DNA of 8,564 nucleotides, taken from positions 1 through 8,564 of the forward strand of contig JARJMX020000003.1 in the NCBI GenBank assembly GCA_029335925.2, given 5' to 3'. Position numbers and translations under genes: made by a program. The stretch is from Gammaproteobacteria bacterium (lineage in GTDB: Bacteria; Pseudomonadota; Gammaproteobacteria; Halothiobacillales; Halothiobacillaceae). Below the pieces are notes generated by a model, which saw only the letters and a list, made by a program, of their open reading frames with translations, was not told the DNA's origin and searched no databases. This document shows, one piece after another, positions 6,475 to 8,564 of this stretch. Position 1 is the stretch's first letter; each line of letters opens with the position of its first letter.

Positions 6475-7461
6475 ATGCGCATCGGCCCGTATACCCTCGA
6501 CGCCCCACTCGCCCTCGCGCCCATGGCCGGGGTCACCGACCGTCCGTTCCGCCAACTGTGCAAGACCTTTGGCGCCGGACTTACGGTGGGTGAAATGTCG
6601 GCCAGCAACCCGCGCCTGCGCGACACGCGCAAGAGCCTGCTGCGCCGCCCGCACGCCGATGAGCCCGAACCGCGCGTGATCCAGATCGTCGGCAACGATC
6701 CGACCCTGATGGCTGATGCTGCCCGCCTGGGTGTGGACCAAGGAGCGCAGATTGTCGACATCAACATGGGCTGCCCGGCTAAAAAGGTCTGCCAGAAAGC
6801 GGCGGGTTCAGCCCTGCTGGGTGATCTGGCCTTGGTAGCCCGTATTCTCGATGCCGTCGTCAGCGCTGTGGATGTTCCGGTAACCCTCAAGATTCGTACC
6901 GGCCTGGATCCAACGCGGCGCAACGCGGTAGAGGTGGCGCGTCTTGCTGAATCAGCGGGCATCCAGGCACTGGCCATCCATGGCCGCACCCGGGCTGACC
7001 TATTCAGGGGCGAGGCGGAATATGACACTCTCCGCGCGGTACGCGACGCCGTTTCCCTACCCCTGTGGGCCAACGGCGATATCGACTCACCGGCCAAAGC
7101 CCTCGCCGTGCTCCATCACACCGGGGCAGACGGGGTGATGATCGGCCGCGCAGCCCTTGGTCGCCCTTGGCTGTTTGCCCAGCTGAGGGCGGCCCTCGAA
7201 GGCCGCCCTCTCCCTGAGCCACCGGGGCTTGAGGCAAGGCTCGCGATCATCCTGTGCCACCTGGATGGCCTGTATGAGCTATATGGTGTGCACCAAGGGG
7301 CACGTGTTGCACGCAAGCACATCGGCTGGTATTGCACAGACTTGCCGGGTGGCGATACTCTTCGCGCCCAATTTGTGACCATCGATGACGCCGAGACACA
7401 ACGCGCCGTACTTATCCAGTATTTCGCAGGCTGCTTGATCCGTCCGAAGGAGGCCGCATGA
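6475..7461 (+). CDS. dusB: tRNA-dihydrouridine synthase B
   Basis: An FMN enzyme that reduces specific uridines in the tRNA D-loop to dihydrouridine using NADPH. Of 328 residues, seen motifs are: PMAGVTD (16-22, FMN binding), the catalytic block NMGCPAKKV (97-105) with Cys100, LKIRTG with Lys139, IHGRTR with His169, NGDI (200-203), and GRAALGRPW (224-232, phosphate binding). The NMGCPAKKV variant and the adjacent fis identify the DusB branch. ATG 6475 was chosen because the family begins MRIGPY and because the earlier in-frame ATG 6439 lies within the -10 box of the promoter. The longer upstream frame overlaps the EAL domain and is not coding. The stop overlaps the fis start as ATGA, the classic dusB-fis operon of gammaproteobacteria. 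A strong hairpin at 7185-7210 lies in a variable linker (LRAALEGRPLPE). Confidence 0.96.
   Translation: MRIGPYTLDAPLALAPMAGVTDRPFRQLCKTFGAGLTVGEMSASNPRLRDTRKSLLRRPHADEPEPRVIQIVGNDPTLMADAARLGVDQGAQIVDINMGCPAKKVCQKAAGSALLGDLALVARILDAVVSAVDVPVTLKIRTGLDPTRRNAVEVARLAESAGIQALAIHGRTRADLFRGEAEYDTLRAVRDAVSLPLWANGDIDSPAKALAVLHHTGADGVMIGRAALGRPWLFAQLRAALEGRPLPEPPGLEARLAIILCHLDGLYELYGVHQGARVARKHIGWYCTDLPGGDTLRAQFVTIDDAETQRAVLIQYFAGCLIRPKEAA
7185..7210. repeat. Perfect 10-bp-arm hairpin inside dusB
   Basis: The arms are GAGGGCGGCC (7185-7194) and GGCCGCCCTC (7201-7210) around the loop CTCGAA. It encodes the variable segment RAALEGRPL after the FMN phosphate-binding region. Very GC-rich and probably a stable RNA stem, about 250 nt upstream of fis. 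No T-tract follows (CTCCCTGAG), so it is not an intrinsic terminator; pausing or RNA processing between dusB and fis is conjecture. Confidence 0.75.
7447..7453 (+). promoter_or_regulatory. Strong Shine-Dalgarno of fis (AAGGAGG)
   Basis: AAGGAGG is a near-perfect anti-16S match four bases before ATG 7458 and lies within the last codons of dusB. It is by far the best ribosome binding site in the window; the other genes rely on weak sites or overlaps. It fits the high translation known for Fis. Confidence 0.8.
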
Positions 7462-7712
7462 ACCCGCCCATCCCCCCACTGCATGAGGCCGTACGCGCTG
7501 CCCTGGAGCACTACTGGCGCACGCTGGAAGGGGACGAGCCGCGCGATCTTTATGCGCTAGTGCTGCGGGAGGTCGAGCGACCGCTCTTGGAATGTGCCAT
7601 GCGCCATTGCAAGAGCAACCAGACGCGGGCGGCCGCCTGTCTTGGCATCAACCGCGGGACCCTGCGCAAGAAACTGCGCGAGCATGGACTGGAAGCCGAA
7701 ACCCGATCTTGA
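7458..7712 (+). CDS. fis: Fis family nucleoid-associated DNA-binding protein
   Basis: Fis is a small homodimer that bends DNA, organises the nucleoid and activates rRNA and other growth-related promoters. The 84 residues align with the core and C-terminus of E. coli Fis: DLYALVLREVERPLLECAM is the dimer helix region, and NQTRAAACLGINRGTLRKKL is the helix-turn-helix with the almost invariant GINRGTLRKKL recognition part. It is shorter than the 98-residue enteric Fis because the N-terminal beta-arm, needed for Hin/Gin inversion, is largely missing; this is usual in non-enteric gammaproteobacteria. The C-terminal tail EAETRS extends a few residues past the enteric end. It is co-transcribed with dusB. 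Confidence 0.95.
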   Translation: MNPPIPPLHEAVRAALEHYWRTLEGDEPRDLYALVLREVERPLLECAMRHCKSNQTRAAACLGINRGTLRKKLREHGLEAETRS

Positions 7713-7767
7713 ATTTTTCCGCCTCACCCCTATCCAAGATTCGCTTACATCAACTTGCGAGGCTGAC

Positions 7768-7953
7768 ATGACCGACAGCAAATCCATCGAAGACATCGCC
7801 GAGGATCTCTGGTCCGTACCTGAGACCATCGACATCAACGAAGAGGCCCTCAAAGCCAAGGCTCCCCTGAACAAGGATGCGCGTCGCCGTCTGGAGGACC
7901 TGATGGAAGAACGTCGCCTGAAGAAGGCGATTGAGGACGACTACTTCGACTGA
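7768..7953 (+). CDS. Small charged protein, resembles PA3496-type family
   Basis: A 61-residue protein with no signal peptide or membrane helix. The N-terminal half is acidic (SIEDIAEDLWSVPETIDINEE). The C-terminal half is a highly charged predicted helix, KDARRRLEDLMEERRLKKAIEDDYFD, reminiscent of the short Pseudomonas PA3496-like proteins, which share an RRRxEDLxEExRL pattern; the assignment is from memory of that pattern. GAGG (7759-7762) lies five bases before ATG 7768, a modest ribosome binding site. It begins 55 nt after fis and its TGA overlaps the next ATG by one base (TGATG), suggesting coupling to the DUF423 gene. The function is unknown. Confidence 0.72.
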   Translation: MTDSKSIEDIAEDLWSVPETIDINEEALKAKAPLNKDARRRLEDLMEERRLKKAIEDDYFD

Positions 7954-8357
7954 TGGACAGGACCTCCGGCGGGAACGCACGCCTCTTCCTGCTTGCGGGT
8001 ACCGTGCTGGGCGGGCTCGGTGTGGCGCTGGGCGCCTTTGGCGCGCATGGCTTGAAGAAGATGCTGGATGCGCAGCTGTTCGAGGTCTATGAGACCGCGG
8101 TGCTGTACCAGTTTCTGCATGCCTTTGCCCTGCTGAGCGCGGGGCTATGGCTGCGGCTGGGAGGCGCAGCCAGCCTGCTTCGCCTCGCCGGTACCGCGTG
8201 GCTCGCCGGGGTGGTTCTATTTTGTGGTACCCTGTATCTGTACGTCGCCAGCGGGGTCCATTGGCTGGCCTTCATCACCCCCATCGGCGGGGTGCTGTTC
8301 ATCCTCGGCTGGCTGGCCGCAGGATGGGCCGCCTGGAAACAGCCCTTCGCCTCCTGA
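7953..8357 (+). CDS. DUF423 family membrane protein (YgdD-like)
   Basis: A 134-residue inner-membrane protein of unknown function. Four hydrophobic segments are visible, roughly 10-30, 46-66, 73-97 and 102-126. The N-terminal motif GGLGVALGAFGAHGLKK (18-34), followed by VYETAVLYQFLHAFALL, is the hallmark of DUF423. ATG 7953 shares its A with the stop of the preceding small gene; no strong Shine-Dalgarno is placed for it, which fits translational coupling. Length is normal for the family. The gene ends the coding part of the window. Confidence 0.92.
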   Translation: MDRTSGGNARLFLLAGTVLGGLGVALGAFGAHGLKKMLDAQLFEVYETAVLYQFLHAFALLSAGLWLRLGGAASLLRLAGTAWLAGVVLFCGTLYLYVASGVHWLAFITPIGGVLFILGWLAAGWAAWKQPFAS

Positions 8358-8436
8358 CCTGCCCATTGGCCTGCGGTGGCCCCTCTAGCAACGTAGCCTA
8401 GGGCAATCGCATGAACCTGTCTCATCGCTCTGAACG

Positions 8437-8514
8437 CCGAGTAGGAGCGGTATTTTTGCCGCGACAGGCATGTCGTGCGTGAGCCATCGACCCGATGGGC
8501 GGGCCTCCTATCGG
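8437..8514. repeat. REP-like multi-hairpin intergenic element
   Basis: The outer arms CCGA-G-TAGGAG (8437-8447) and CTCCTA-TCGG (8505-8514) pair over ten bases with one bulged G. Inside lie CGACA (8462-8466) with TGTCG (8471-8475) around GGCA, or alternatively GCGG (8447-8450) with CCGC (8459-8462), and CCATCG (8484-8489) with CGATGG (8493-8498) around ACC. The segment GTAGGAGCGG ... CCGCGAC (8441-8465) has the shape of the common gammaproteobacterial REP head. It lies 79 nt after the DUF423 stop, in a 207-nt region with no gene. A classical terminator T-tract is absent. Confidence 0.6.
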
Positions 8515-8563
8515 TAACCTCCCGAATTCTTCACTCCATCCAGGCTATAGCTCTCCCTATCGG
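8505..8563. repeat. Imperfect direct repeat CTCC(C)TATCGG at the window end
   Basis: CTCCTATCGG (8505-8514) recurs as CTCCCTATCGG (8553-8563), with one extra C and a start-to-start distance of 48 nt. The first copy is the right arm of the REP-like element, so the second copy could be the edge of another unit cut off by the window end. Confidence 0.4.
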
Positions 8564-8564
8564 C

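Noticed and set aside
7708..7718. T-run at the end of fis as a terminator
   Set aside because: No GC-rich stem precedes TTGAATTTTT.
7709..7736. Possible promoter TTGAAT-16 nt-TATCCA before the small charged protein gene
   Set aside because: The -10 match is only three of six and the spacer is short; not better than background.
8358..8436. Terminator after DUF423
   Set aside because: Only 4-bp self-complementary words (GGCC, CTAG) and no T-tract were found.
8411..8482. Short open frame starting at ATG 8411 in the 3' intergenic region
   Set aside because: 23 codons running into the REP-like palindrome with no ribosome site or known family.
1..8564. CRISPR array, tRNA, rRNA, insertion sequence, phage or defence genes
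   Set aside because: No regularly spaced repeats, cloverleaf, transposase or such protein families were seen.

Overview
The window is a GC-rich, densely packed bacterial chromosome segment in which all nine supported genes lie on the + strand. Gene content points to a gammaproteobacterium: a Fis protein directly downstream of and overlapping dusB, a DUF2782 lipoprotein-sized secreted protein directly ahead of an APH-fold homoserine kinase (the arrangement known near polA in Pseudomonas), and a DUF423 membrane protein. Genus cannot be fixed from the sequence.

Region 1 (about 41-6391) reads as one uninterrupted transcription unit of six genes with almost no spacers: a LOG-family phosphoribohydrolase, a DUF2782 exported protein, homoserine kinase thrB, the small (DctQ) and large (DctM) membrane subunits of a TRAP transporter, and a membrane-bound Cache-HAMP-GGDEF-EAL cyclic-di-GMP enzyme. 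Junctions are ATGA overlaps (841-844, 2112-2115), gaps of 9 and 3 nt, and a probable 22-nt overlap (4004-4025), so translational coupling is likely. The TRAP pair has no solute-binding (DctP) gene in the window.

Region 2 (about 6415-8357) begins with a good sigma70-type promoter (TTGAAG, 17 nt, TATGAT) 32 nt ahead of dusB. dusB and fis overlap by ATGA with a near-perfect Shine-Dalgarno for fis, followed by a 61-residue charged protein and a four-helix DUF423 membrane protein that overlap by one base.

Region 3 (8358-8564) has no gene. It holds a REP-like, multi-hairpin palindromic element and a partial direct repeat.

I see no CRISPR array, tRNA, rRNA, insertion sequence or clear new multi-gene system. 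The most unusual structure is non-protein: three abutting hairpins (82-156) in the 5' end of the LOG reading frame, two perfect 10-bp-arm inverted repeats inside coding sequence (4630-4652 in the Cache domain; 7185-7210 in dusB), and the 3' REP-like element (8437-8514). The genes themselves are recognisable housekeeping, transport and signalling families.
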